64,000 bases of DNA from Akebia trifoliata (Eukaryota; Streptophyta; Magnoliopsida; Ranunculales; Lardizabalaceae). The position numbers and the translations under genes were made by a program. The stretch covers positions 13,165,092 through 13,229,091 of the forward strand of contig CM030711.1 of assembly GCA_017979445.1 (NCBI GenBank), given 5' to 3'. The notes under the pieces were generated by a model. That model was not told the origin of the DNA, did not search any database, and worked only from the letters and a program-made list of their open reading frames with translations. This document shows, in pieces, positions 1 through 10,350 of this stretch. Positions within the stretch are counted from its first letter, which is position 1, and each line of letters opens with the position of its first letter.

Positions 1-2208
1 AAAATATTTATTTTTTATTTTCACAAAAATATTATCAACCAAATAAATTGGTCAAGTTTTTTTTTATTATATTAAATTCAGTATATTTTTAGATTAAACC
101 ACTTTGTAAAGTTGTTAAAAGGGTATTTTTCCTAAAAAAATCTTCAAAAATCTTCAAAAATCCTTATTACGTGGGACTTAAATGGTCCATATACTTTTCC
201 AATGGACTAATCGGTTCATATTCTCAATAAAGAGTCCTCACAGTCCTTGTCCCATATTTAAAGGGAAAATTATTTAAATGTCCTTGGCAGATAAACTTTT
301 TTCTAAATAGTCCCTAATTTTTAGGGCTTATCTTAGTAGTCCATTTAGTAAAAAAAAAAATTTCTAATCAATCCTTGAACCTCACTCCTCACATTTCTCA
401 CATTTCTCACAATTGAAACATAAAATGTGCCTTAGCCGTTCGAACTCACCATTTTCATTCAAAAAATTGCAATTTAGGCAGCTGAATTGAGTTTAGGAGA
501 CTTCATCCTGACACTAAGGATTTGAGAAAGAAGAAGAAGCCGAAGCAATTTTCAAGTATTTTGAAGACATATGTAGAAAACAACGATTTTTTTGCTTTGA
601 TTTTGATGAAAATTGATTAAATATGGTTCTTTTGATTTGAAATCATCTAGACAAGTCATTATGTCAAGTTTTAGTTGATCTTTTCATGTATTTTAGTCAA
701 AAATCTCAAAAAAATGAAAACGGGTGGTGAGTTTTATAGCGTCAAGTTTGACAATTTAAAAAATTGTCTAGGTCAACAATAAAAAGCGGTGACCTTGACA
801 ATAAGTAAAAAGTGGTGAGCTCGACAATAATAAGTGGTGAGTTCAACAATAAAAATGTTGACCTCAAGAAATAATAAAAAGTGGGGAGCTTGACAATAAC
901 TAGGGACCATTAAGAATTTTTTTTTTCTAAATGGACTATCAAGTAACTCCATGGTGAATCTCTTTCCTTGTTGGAATGTGTTCTGCATCAAATAAGAAAT
1001 AATTTATTTAATAATGGTAAATGATTTATTTTTTGTAAAACTTTCTGGAATTAACCAAATAGAACTTCCCACTTAATAATTACCAAATCCGAACTTCGAT
1101 AGGCAACGCATCAACATTATGTTTTCTCACCAGTTTCAATTTGATATAAGCCATCTCATACAAAGATTGATAGGACATGGCAATCCTAAACACTCATCAA
1201 TTATGGATGATCTATCATCTAAACCGTTTATTCATTTTTCGCATATGGGGAGGTATGTCAATTAGATTCACTTTCCAGGGATATTTATCAAATTACTTCT
1301 TTTCCCTAAAGTGTGGAACTCAGTACCGGACTACTGAAAATTCAATAGCTTCGAAAGAGTAATTGAAATGCACCTTTTGCTAATCAATGAAAATCTTCTA
1401 AAAAGAGTTTCCACTTTCCATTACTCATTTTTTAAAGCTTTAATTCATTCAAATATAATCACATTTTGCTCTTCTTTCTTCAATATGTACACCAAATCTT
1501 TCCCCCCACATTAATATTGATCGATATCGGTAAGAAACATTGACTGTTTAGGAAAAGGGCCGTGTTACATTGACTTCCTACAACATTGCCTTCAACATTG
1601 TGTGTACAGATAACCATCGATTTTCCTTAAATGCACAAGACTCCTATCTCAAGGAAAAGCATCTATGATTCTATAAGAACTACCACGTTAGAGTAGTGTT
1701 GGAGCCATTGTTATAGGAAGATGGTTGAACATTTTTCTTTAAAAAAATATTAGATTATGTCAAAATGTATTTGAACACTTTGGTCACTACAATATCGATT
1801 TTTCTCTTGATCGAATCATTGCATCTTGATGAAATTTTTAACCTTGAGATATTTATATGATAAAATAGGATGAATCATCCGTTCCCTTCTCGATCTTTAT
1901 CTTTCGTAAAACAAAATGGACAACTTTCAAGTTTATTGCATTTTTTCTCCTCCTTTTAAAATGACTGGAAAAAAAAAACTCAATTGACGTGAAATGTGCA
2001 AAATCATAAAATTTTTCCCTGATATACACGAGGAAAAAACATTTGGTTTTGTGCACATTCCATCTCATTTGAGGATTATTTTTTCTTTTGAATCAGTTTA
2101 ATATTAATCTTTTCAATAATATCTCTCTAATTTTATTATCTCTCTTGTGAAACAATCAATTTTAAGAGTAGATTATTATTTCGTAAGTTAAAAATGAGTT
2201 ATTTATGA
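1..2208. other. AT-rich non-coding host flank
   Basis: No gene is recognised; the open frames here are short and AT-driven. Parts of about 1310-1560 and 1740-1870 are clearly homologous, in the same orientation, to 40437-40795 and the bases after 41683. This makes it one arm of a segmental duplication that also carries the exonuclease-like gene. Confidence 0.6.
750..905. repeat. degenerate short tandem repeat
   Basis: A unit of roughly 25-35 bp, built around GACAATAA, AAAAGTGGTGAG and similar words, recurs about five times with strong drift. It is simple-repeat-like and has no coding meaning. Confidence 0.45.
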
Positions 2209-2404
2209 TTCTGGCTCACCATTTATTTTAATTATCAAAATGTGAACAATCATGCTTTGGTTATAAAAAAAAAACGAGAATTATTTTGTAGGTTTAAAGT
2301 GACAAGTTTAAATGCCACTTTAAACATGTGAAATAGTATCTTTAAAAGCTTTCAAATTTGTTATCGTTCACATTTTGATAATTAAAATGAACAGTGAGCC
2401 GGAA
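2209..2404. mobile_element. MITE-like inverted repeat
   Basis: The ends are inverted copies over about 38 bp: the left arm reads TTCTGGCTCACC and the right arm, reversed, TTCCGGCTCACT. Both then share ATTTTAATTATCAAAATGTG. The 196-bp body holds a second small palindrome (GTTTAAAGTG ... CACTTTAAAC). No convincing target-site duplication was found, so superfamily is unassigned. Confidence 0.5.
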
Positions 2405-2509
2405 TTATTAATTCCTCAAATCACTTCAATAGCTACTCTCTCTCTCTCTCTCTCTCTACCCCCTCAATTTTATTCTCTTAAAATTGGACAGGATGTAAAA
2501 TTGATTTCA

Positions 2510-2781
2510 AAGATTTAGAAAAGCAGCAATTGCATTAGACCTTCTATACGTATTAACATGTTTGATTCAAGAAAGCACAAAAGACAAAAATGATCATATA
2601 TCTCTCTCCCTCTCTCTCTCCCTAACATCCTCCACAGAACTACAACTACTCGTGTTCTTGTAAAATCCTAAAAGAAAGAAAGATACAGTAATGGAAACTC
2701 ACTCATCTATTCAATTTGTTACTCGATCACCCAAACGTGTGTTGTTATTAAAAAAAAACAGAAGGAAAAGAAACCCATCAA
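2510..2781 (-). repeat. 3' flank of exonuclease-like gene, copy 1
   Basis: This stretch follows the stop of the exonuclease-like gene and contains a CT-rich tract. It is homologous to 43651-43974, in the same place behind gene copy 2, and to a third, gene-less copy at 42510-42740. Polyadenylation signals cannot be singled out in such AT-rich sequence. Confidence 0.55.
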
Positions 2782-3507
2782 TCAAAGCGCAACTCCCTCG
2801 CGATTTTGTCCAAAAAAACACCACAAAATCATGAAAATCAGAGGACTCCAGACACCGTATTTGACTCTGGGTTCCCATATCCTCAATCTTCTGCCGATCT
2901 CAAACGACACATATGCATCAACGCTAGCGTACACAATCTGCTCATGGCTTAGCCAATAAGCATCCCATGAGCTCCTTTCCATCCGTGGAATTGTCGTCCA
3001 CATCCGTTGTCGATAACCCAGAAATTCACTCGCCAACATCTGCAAAGAAGCCCTAATCATCCGTTCTTCTCCCCTGTTTAGTGCCACATAGTATCCAAGA
3101 TTAAGAATTGGGGACAAAACCCGTAACCTATGTCTCGATTTTAAGAGCGAATACGCATCCCTATGGTTCAAGATTCCAACGAAAGTGGTTCTTGGGTCGG
3201 TTAGGAATGATCGAAGGACAGAGGGAATCCACTGGGCATATCTGAGTTGGAAAATGAGGCAACGTTTTCCCACGCAGAGTTGAAGAGTGTCTGTAAAAAA
3301 ACAATTCATTTGGACACCGAGTCCAACAAGGAATCGGTCGCGATGTAATACACGGAGTCGCAATGTTTTGTAAATCCATTTCTTGACGACGTCAGGATCT
3401 GAGGTGACAATGGTATGAATTGGAGTTCCGTAAAAATTTAAGATTAAGCTTCTGTAATTGATGAGGTATTGTTCACGTATCACGAAGATGCTTCTAGAGG
3501 GATCCAT
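2782..3507 (-). CDS. Werner-like 3'-5' exonuclease-fold protein, catalytic motif I lost
   Basis: Single-exon ORF of 241 residues from the ATG at 3507; an in-frame TTG one codon upstream is not needed. The fold is inferred from the plant Werner-syndrome-like exonuclease (DEDDy) family: VGLGVQ at 61-66, LQLCVGKRCLIFQL near 75-88, FVGILNHRD at 109-118 and YASVDAYVSFEIG at 194-206. In active members motif I is D-x-E; here the positions are G64 and Q66. The motif II Asp (D118) and the motif III Tyr/Asp (Y194, D198) remain. Compared with the paralogue at 43975-49262 about a dozen residues are missing just after motif I. The C-terminus (218-232) is strongly hydrophobic and could be a tail anchor. 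Expression and function are unknown; it may be a non-catalytic nucleic-acid binder or a decaying duplicate. Confidence 0.68.
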   Translation of the reverse strand: MDPSRSIFVIREQYLINYRSLILNFYGTPIHTIVTSDPDVVKKWIYKTLRLRVLHRDRFLVGLGVQMNCFFTDTLQLCVGKRCLIFQLRYAQWIPSVLRSFLTDPRTTFVGILNHRDAYSLLKSRHRLRVLSPILNLGYYVALNRGEERMIRASLQMLASEFLGYRQRMWTTIPRMERSSWDAYWLSHEQIVYASVDAYVSFEIGRRLRIWEPRVKYGVWSPLIFMILWCFFGQNREGVAL

Positions 3508-3611
3508 CAATCTTCTTTGATTGAATCTTGTTCTCTCTCTCTCTCTCTCTCCTTCTCACTGAGACGAACACATTTTAAGTTTTTAAATTGCCATTGAGAG
3601 AATTTAAATGA

Positions 3612-3650
<39 letters not shown>

Positions 3651-3725
3651 AGCTGTTACGAGTAGTGGAGGGTGTCTTCTTGGCTTTTGCAGTCTTTTTG
3701 TTTTTCTGCTTCTAAAGAAATTTAG
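3508..3725 (-). promoter_or_regulatory. upstream region of exonuclease-like gene with (CT)n tracts
   Basis: Two pyrimidine microsatellites (about 3531-3551 and 3619-3649) lie upstream of the ATG, a common feature of plant 5' UTRs and promoters. The stretch is homologous to 49263-49380 upstream of gene copy 2, up to about 3725. No TATA box was assigned. Confidence 0.4.
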
Positions 3726-4030
3726 ACCATGGTTTGAATTTGAAATCTCGGTTTGGCGTCACGCTTATGGACGGTACCGAGTTGTCTAAGACGAATCAAC
3801 TCGTCTCGGACGAGGATAAACTATGACTTGGTAGATAATTATTTGTTGAGTATGTTGATAACACAGATCTCAATGATACTTATCCTGATATGATGCTGAA
3901 GTGACCTCAAGATTGTACTTCACATCGTACATTCTAACGAGAAAGTGTATACGAACCCTAGATGCTTGTCATCGAGATGCAAGTGAAAAAGCATGCACGG
4001 TACCTATAAACATTAACATCAAGATGTACT

Positions 4031-4259
4031 CATGGTTTTTAAACTCGTCCGAGACCGAAACATATCGCCCGAGTTAACTCGGTATCAGAGCTGAACGAGA
4101 CTAACTCACAAAGTGATTTTTTTGACCGAGTTTTATGTCTCACGTTATATTTTTTAAGTTATCTTACGAGACGTCTCAAACGTATCGAAAAACTCGTCCG
4201 AGACGTGTCGGTATCGGAGCTGAAAGAGACGAGACGCGATACCGAGTTTAAAAACCATG
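4031..4259. mobile_element. hAT-like MITE with 8-bp TSD
   Basis: The ends are perfect inverted copies over 17 bp (CATGGTTTTTAAACTCG and its complement). They are flanked by the 8-bp direct repeat GATGTACT (4023-4030 and 4260-4267). An 8-bp duplication with no coding capacity fits a non-autonomous hAT element. Subterminal words such as CTCGTCCGAGAC and GTCTCGTT recur inside. A related, poorly bounded sequence lies at about 3727-3830. Confidence 0.75.
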
Positions 4260-4323
4260 GATGTACTACATGAGGCATAATCTTGAGGTCACTCAAACGC
4301 AACTCCACATGTATATAGGATTA

Positions 4324-4679
4324 GGATCCGTATACACATAAAGCTACTCATAAAGCTATAATGTATTTTGTCTTACATGGGAAAAAATGTTTGGAATGGG
4401 CTGATTTTTTGTAAGGATAATCTCTATGGTGATGAGATCATCGTTGCCAAAAATCAGCCTATTATGAAACTTCTAGCCCCATGTTTACAAATTGAGAATT
4501 TTTAAAGAGTTCAATTTTTGTAAATCAGTTTTGATGGGGTTAGAAGTTTTGTAATGGGTTGATTTTTTGCAAGGATGATCCCCTCACCATAGAGATCATG
4601 CTCACAAAAAATCAGCCTATTCCGAATCTTTTTAACCATATAAGACAAAAACGTTATAGCTTTATGTGTCTACGGAACC
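4324..4679. mobile_element. (TA)n-associated palindromic MITE, unit A1
   Basis: Diverged two-hairpin member of the MITE family described at 4697-5062. Its termini GGATCCGTATACACATAAAGC and, inverted, GGTTCCGTAGACACATAAAGC are imperfect inverted copies. The core words GGAATGGGCTGATTTTT and AAAATCAGCC are present but decayed, so it is an older copy. Confidence 0.65.
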
Positions 4680-4696
4680 GACTCATATATATATAT

Positions 4697-5062
4697 GGGT
4701 CACGTTCAATGGCAAACTTTTTAGCAAACTTTTTGGCAAAACATTTTTCAAAACATGAGTTATAAGTTTTGGAATGGGCTGATTTTTGGTGAGGATGATC
4801 TCTACAGTGAGGAGATCATCATCACCAAAAATCAGCCCATTCCAAAACTTCTAACCCCATCAAAAACAGTTTACAAAAAATGGACGGTCCACGATTTTTC
4901 AACTTGTAAACATGGGTTAGAAGTTTTGGAATGGGATGATTTTTGGTGAGGATGATCTCCTCACCGTAGAGATCATCCTCACCAAAAATCAGCCCATTCC
5001 AAAACTTCTAACTCATGTTTTGAAAAATGTGTTGCCAAAAAGTTAGCCATTGAACGCTACCC
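4697..5062. mobile_element. (TA)n-associated palindromic MITE, unit A2
   Basis: Two-hairpin MITE of 366 bp between (TA)n runs. Termini are GGGTCACGTTCAATGGC and, inverted, GGGTAGCGTTCAATGGC. Each half holds an almost perfect hairpin whose arms read TTTTGGAATGGGCTGATTTT and GGTGAGGATGATCTC. The loops of the two hairpins are reverse complements of each other. No coding capacity. Open frames across such units are artefacts of the repeat. Confidence 0.8.
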
Positions 5063-5077
5063 TATATATATATATAT

Positions 5078-5727
5078 GGGAGGCGTTCGGATGCCTCTGT
5101 TTTAACATGTTTTAATAGTCGTTTTAACAAAAGAAACTCGACCGTTGGATATATAACGATTGGATGGTCGAGATTGCACGTTGCATTTAAGTTATAATTT
5201 ATGGCTTTTTACAGCGCCATCCGTCTTTTTTGTGATTATTAGTGCCACCTCCCTGGCACAATTACAACAACAGAGAGAGTTCTCGTCTCCTCTCTCTCTC
5301 TCTCTCTGAACCCTTGAACTCTCTCTCTCTCTCTCTCTTTGCTGAAACCCTCGAGCACGAACGACTGCTCTATCACTGCAACTCCATTGACGAAGCACGG
5401 ACACGAACGGCTCCTACTAAGTTACACTCTCTCTCGCTTTCGCTGCAATTTCATCTTATGAACATGAACGAATTCTTGATAGAACTGTAAGTTTATTTTT
5501 ATTTATTTATTTTTAATTTTGAAATATCAAACACTGTGGTAAAATTACTCCTACTAAGGTTTGATTTTGATCCTCACTTTGATGCATCTATGATCCATGT
5601 CTTTTGTTAATGCATTTGATATACATTGATTTCTTTATCAATTTGGAGATCTATATTTTCTTGGTTGATTCTATTGATTTACATGTATTATGGTGTTTAT
5701 TTTACGATTTTGAGTAGTTAAAAAATC
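5078..5727 (+). repeat. MULE left terminal inverted repeat
   Basis: Matches the reverse complement of 13764-14419 through the outer end, the segment with CCTCCCTGGCACAATTACAA, the (CT)n-rich part, and the inner end at TTTTGAGTAGTTAAAAA. Length and arrangement are typical of MULE TIRs, which usually act as transposase binding sites and promoters. Confidence 0.85.
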
Positions 5728-6230
5728 CTATTTTTCTGACAAATTGAATCGAAATCGAGACCCCTATTTTAGGAATAACTGAATTTTTTTGTTTGTTGGG
5801 TAGTTAAGATATTTCTATTTTTGAGGAATTTCAATTAGAAATCGAGATACCCACTTCGAAAATAGTGAATCGAAATTGAGACAACTTCAGGTATAACTGA
5901 ATTTTTTTGTTTGTTGGGTAGTTCAGAAATTCCCATTTTTCTGGAATTTCAATTAGAAATTGAGATACCCACTTCGAAAACAATGAATCGAAATCGAGAC
6001 ACCCACTTCAAGAATAACTGAATTTTTTTGTTTGTTGGGTAGTTCAAAAATTTACATTTTTGAGGAATTTCGTTTAGAAATCGAGATACCCACTTCGAAA
6101 ACATTGAATCGAAATCGAGACACCTACTTCGGGAATAACTGAAGTTGTTTATTTGCTGGGTAGTTTAGAAATTCCCATTTTTGAGGAATTTCAATTAGAA
6201 ATCGAGATACCCACTTCAAAAACAATGAGT
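5728..6230 (+). repeat. ~120-bp subterminal tandem repeat of the MULE
   Basis: About four units with a period close to 120 bp, each containing GAATTTTTTTGTTTGTTGGG, a TAGTT word, and AATTTCAATTAGAAATCGAG followed by ATACCCACTTCG. GGGTAGTT recurs near 5798, 5916, 6037 and 6158. It sits immediately inside the left TIR and has no counterpart inside the right one. Confidence 0.75.
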
Positions 6231-6650
6231 TTTGAATTGGGTGGTGGTTATTTTTTGGAATTTTTTTCTAGTGGAGGAGGAAGAGAGCCTTCCACTTGAT
6301 TGGAAGGCTGAGAAGAAGAGACTCAAAGAGGGATGTTGGGTTTCAAGTTGTGCACCCCTGGATTGGTTCAGAATGCTTTTATAGGGAAATGCATTGGAGT
6401 TTTGTTTGGGGAGTTGTGGTAGTTTATGGTATTAGTCAAGGGATGGGAGGAGGTCTTGGTAGAGTTGGTTATGAGTATTATTGGAAAGATGTTCAAAAGG
6501 TTCAGCCTTCTGACTCACAAGTTTATTTTGGAATAACATTGATTCTTTAGATAGTTTTCCATTACCTTCAATGAAGGCATACGATTGGCATAACTTTGAA
6601 TCTTTCTTTAATGCATTGATTGTGATTTAATGTATCAGTGAAAATATTTC

Positions 6651-9117
6651 ATGGATACAATTGGCGTTGACAAGTGTGGGGAAGCGACTATTGGTGAAAC
6701 TATGAGATCTTCATCGAGAATCCAAGTAGATAGTGGAGAACATGTTGATTGCGAGAGTCCTATAAAAAATGTTGAAAAGTTGAATGTATCGTATGTGGGG
6801 ATGATCTTTGATTCAATTGAAGAAGTCAAGAAGTATTATGAAGATTACGGGCATCAAGAAGGATTTTCTATTCGTATTCAAACAACTACTAAGTGTCGAC
6901 AAGGTTCAAATGAGATAACTGGAATGACATATGTTTGCACACATCAAGGCAAATATAAGGCAACAGAAAAAGATGTTGAAGCAACAATTGTGAATGAAAG
7001 CGCAAATAAGATAATCAGAAGAAGTTCTTCAACCGTTAAATGTGGATGTAAGGTTATGATGCGTGTTATACACGATTACAAGTGGACCGCAAAATGGAGA
7101 GTGTTCGTTTTCGACGATGGCCATATTCACAAGGTAGGCACACCATCGAAGAGAATGAGGATGAGATCAAATCGTTGTATGCCTACAGTAGCTAAGGATT
7201 TAGTGGAAACATTCAGAAGAGAAAATATTCAAATCATTAAAGTGCCAACCATTCTTGGTGGAGATCTAATTGGCTTTGATGGTAGGGATTGTTACAATCA
7301 CTTGAGGAATGTTAGGCATAGAGAGTTGGAGGTAGGGGATGCACAGTCAGTATTAAATTACTTCAAAACAAATAGGCTGAAAATCCACAATTCTTTTATG
7401 CAATACAATGCGATGATGAGATGAGGGCAACGAATTTCTTTGGGGTGGATGCAAGGTCTAGATTGTCGTATGAATATTTTGGTGATGTGGTGACATTCGA
7501 CACGACTTATCGGACAAATAAATATGATATGCCGTTCGCTCCATTTACTGAAGTAAACCACCACTTTCAATCTATACAATTTGGGTGTGCTCTTCTACAA
7601 GATGAGACAGAGACAACCTTCTTATGGTTATTTGAGACTTGACTTAAGGCTATGGGAGGACATCACCTAATATCGATGATCACCGATCAAGATTTGGCAA
7701 TGAGGAATGCGATTGCCAAAATTTTTCCTAATACACGTCATCGCCTTTGCATTTGACACATCATGAAGAAGTTTCCTGAGAAGTTGGCTTATAAATACTT
7801 TGAAACTTGTGATTTCAAAAGTAAATTAGAGAGGTGTATTTGGTCGACATACACGGGAGAAGAGTTTGAAAAGAATTGGAAGAACTTGATTGTAGAGCAT
7901 GGATTGTAAGGAAATGAATGGCTTGAACAATTATTTTATTTGTGAGAGTCTTGGGTGCCTGTGTATAATCGGGGTTGTTTTTTTGCTGGCATGAATACTA
8001 CTGGCCGTAGTGAGAGTATTAATGCATTCTTTGATGGGTTCGTTACATGGAAGACAAATCTAAGAGAATTTGTAGTCAAGTATGAGGAAGCATTGAAAAA
8101 GCTTGTTACAAATGAGACCGATGAAGATTTTAAATCAGAACACAAGTTTCGATATGTGAAGAATGACGAGTTACTTCTCAAACATGCTGCGACAGTGTAT
8201 ACTAAAAATATGTTTGAGAAACTCAGGAAAGAATGGCTCCAAGTGAATCGACTTAAAGTTGAAGAAATAGGAATCGATGATAGATTTCACACGTATCGGA
8301 TGACAACTAAGTTTGGTAAGTCCGAGGAGTTTGTGTTGAAGTTAAATTTGGATACTTACGAGGGTGCATGTGAATGTAAGAAATTTGAATTCGTTGGAAT
8401 AATATGTCGGCATTTTCTAAAGGTGTTTTTCTGTCTCGACATTGATAGTATACCGTCACACTTTATTCTTGGAAGATGGAGGAAAGGGCAAACAAATTTA
8501 GGGTGATGGATTCAGAAGTAATGATCGATGGGAAATAATCGCCAGTTGCATTGAGATTTGGCAATATGTGTCAACAAGCTATTACATTAGCTAGTTTTGC
8601 ATCAACTTCAATGAAGAGATACGAAATCTTCACGAATACCTTAAATGAACTATCCAAAAAACTTTCTAAAATTCAATGCGATGAAATGTTAGAACATGAA
8701 GTTGTAGTTGATGCATCCCCAGCTGTAGTTGATGCATCACAGTTGTTACTTTTAGACCTGAATGTCTCGCAAACAAAGGGTAGGAAGAAAGATGAGAAGG
8801 GCAAAGGAAAGGTTGAATGTACAGGTAGATTAAAAAGTAGTAATGAGTTGAGCCAACAAAAGAAGAAACGAAAGTGTGCATCATGTAAAGCATTCGGACA
8901 CGACAAACGAATATCTCCTATAAATCCATATAAAAAGCAGACATGTTCTACAACCCAAGGTAAGTGAAATTATCTTTGTAAGAAAAAATATCACTTTAAA
9001 ACATTTATTTATATTGTACAGTCTTATTTATAATTTTTTTTTTTAATAGATAATGATGATATTCAAGAATTGGGTCAGGACATGGAAAGCGATCATGAGG
9101 CATTTCCATTGAGTTAA
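6651..9117 (+). pseudogene. FAR1/FHY3-like MULE transposase, disrupted
   Basis: Starts at an ATG and reads a FAR1 DNA-binding domain (about residues 52-162: FDSIEEVKKYYEDYG, then Cys/His ligands ending GHIH). The MULE transposase core follows (VVTFDTTYRT near 7490; ITDQDLAM near 7680), then a SWIM zinc finger (CECKKFEFVGIICRH near 8371-8415) and a C-terminal CASCKAFGH knuckle. A GT-AG intron at 8960-9049 leads to a last short exon ending at TAA 9115-9117. Damage: a frameshift near 7380; in-frame stops at 7640, 7754, 7907 and 7943 (the first two replace Trp); at least one more frameshift near 8490-8540. Such proteins cut and transfer the element ends; domesticated relatives are light-signalling transcription factors. 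Its position between TIRs argues for the transposon form. Confidence 0.85.
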
Positions 9118-10110
9118 CAAACATGTTGGAGCAAGTTGCTGTTTTTTGTTCAGTAAATCTGATTAGAGACATGGGTTTTCAAACTTGCTGTTTTTTGCTA
9201 CTTGTATTGCATTTCCAGGCCTTCCTTGTTCAAAAGGTTCAATCTCTCCATGATTATATTGTGGGTAGTCTTATTACTCTGATCCCAAATATTATGTTCT
9301 GACATATCAAATTGTTATGACTATTGCCATGTCAGAATGGGTGTTGACATTTTATGTGCCAGTTTTGCAGTCTATTTGGTGAGTTTGGTCGAGATGAATT
9401 CAACTTCGAAAGCAGGGCAGCTCCTAATGGGGTAGACCGAGATGGCCCGAGCCTATCAAAGCTTGGTTCGAGCTCTACTACGGAGCTCCATCCCAAGAAT
9501 ATTACTCATGGTGACTCCAAGCCCACTTCGATGCCTCCAGCTAGTGTGATGACCAGGCTCATTTGGTTCTACTTCGTAGCAGATGTTGGTCTTGGGATGG
9601 CCATGTTCAGTCTTGGTATGGTTCTGATCTTAAACTTGAGAGTATCATTTGGTTCTACTTCGTATCTGCTTGTATTTATTTTTTCAAGATCCGACGGTTA
9701 AACTTAAAACACTAGATCAAATCGAAGGGAATACAAATAAAATTGAAAACTTACAAGTACCATTGCAAGATTTATGTGGCTCGGCAGTGCTTACTGCCAC
9801 AGATGAGATGATAGTAGTTGTATTTAACAGGTACTGCTGTCATGGCTGCAACCTCTATTGTAGTTGGATTGACCTCTATTGTAGTTGGATTGTGCGGTGT
9901 ACTTCTACACATTGCAATTGTACAGGTGACAAACTGTTATCTCTATTATCAATTTTCTAATCTGCGTTGGATAATATTCTATTGTTCGTCCTTAAATTGG
10001 AGATGAAGCCTTTCTTTTGATTTTCTCATTTCAGTGTAAGCATGATTTATGAAACCTGTCCTTGAAAGATCATGACTCCTTAGCTGGTTAGCTGTTATCA
10101 TCGGTGTGGA
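9118..10110 (+). other. MULE interior, unrecognised, possibly captured DNA
   Basis: Short open frames at 9354-9701 and 9649-10006 have somewhat more balanced base composition than the surroundings (9410-9650 is GC-richer), which may mean captured coding sequence. None was identified. A hydrophobic stretch can be read at 9818-9960 (VMAATSIVVGLTSIVVGLCG), but it comes from an 18-bp tandem duplication and is not good evidence for a membrane protein. Confidence 0.35.
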
Positions 10111-10131
10111 ACATGTTATATGTTGGTCAGG

Positions 10132-10350
10132 TTTCAACCATGCTCGACCAGGCTCTCCAAGCTTTCATTGACCATGGTACTGTCTCAAGGACATTCTATT
10201 GGAGGCCGAAGGCATTTACAGCGCACTTGAAAAGTTGGGGATTGACTGGGATGAAGTTGCAGCTCAACTTGAACTCGAAGGAGTGGATTCCTTCAAGAAG
10301 AGCTTTGATAGCCTACTTGTTACCCTGCAAGAGAAGGCAAACACCTTTTG
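10132..10350 (+). pseudogene. captured transaldolase C-terminal exon fragment
   Basis: Read in two frames, the sequence gives VSTMLDQALQAFIDHGTVSR and then LEKLGIDWDEVAAQLELEGV followed by DSFKKSFDSLL. These are hallmarks of the C-terminal part of plant transaldolase, the pentose-phosphate enzyme that moves a dihydroxyacetone unit between sugar phosphates. The bases before it (TTGGTCAG) look like the acceptor of an intron, so genomic rather than cDNA sequence was captured. A small deletion with frameshift near 10190-10200 separates the two blocks. Only the last exon is present, so no enzyme could be made. It lies on the same strand as the transposase. Confidence 0.75.

Noticed and set aside
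9818..10006. Membrane-protein-like ORF in the MULE
   Set aside because: The hydrophobic repeat comes from an 18-bp DNA duplication; no family recognised and no intact start or end.
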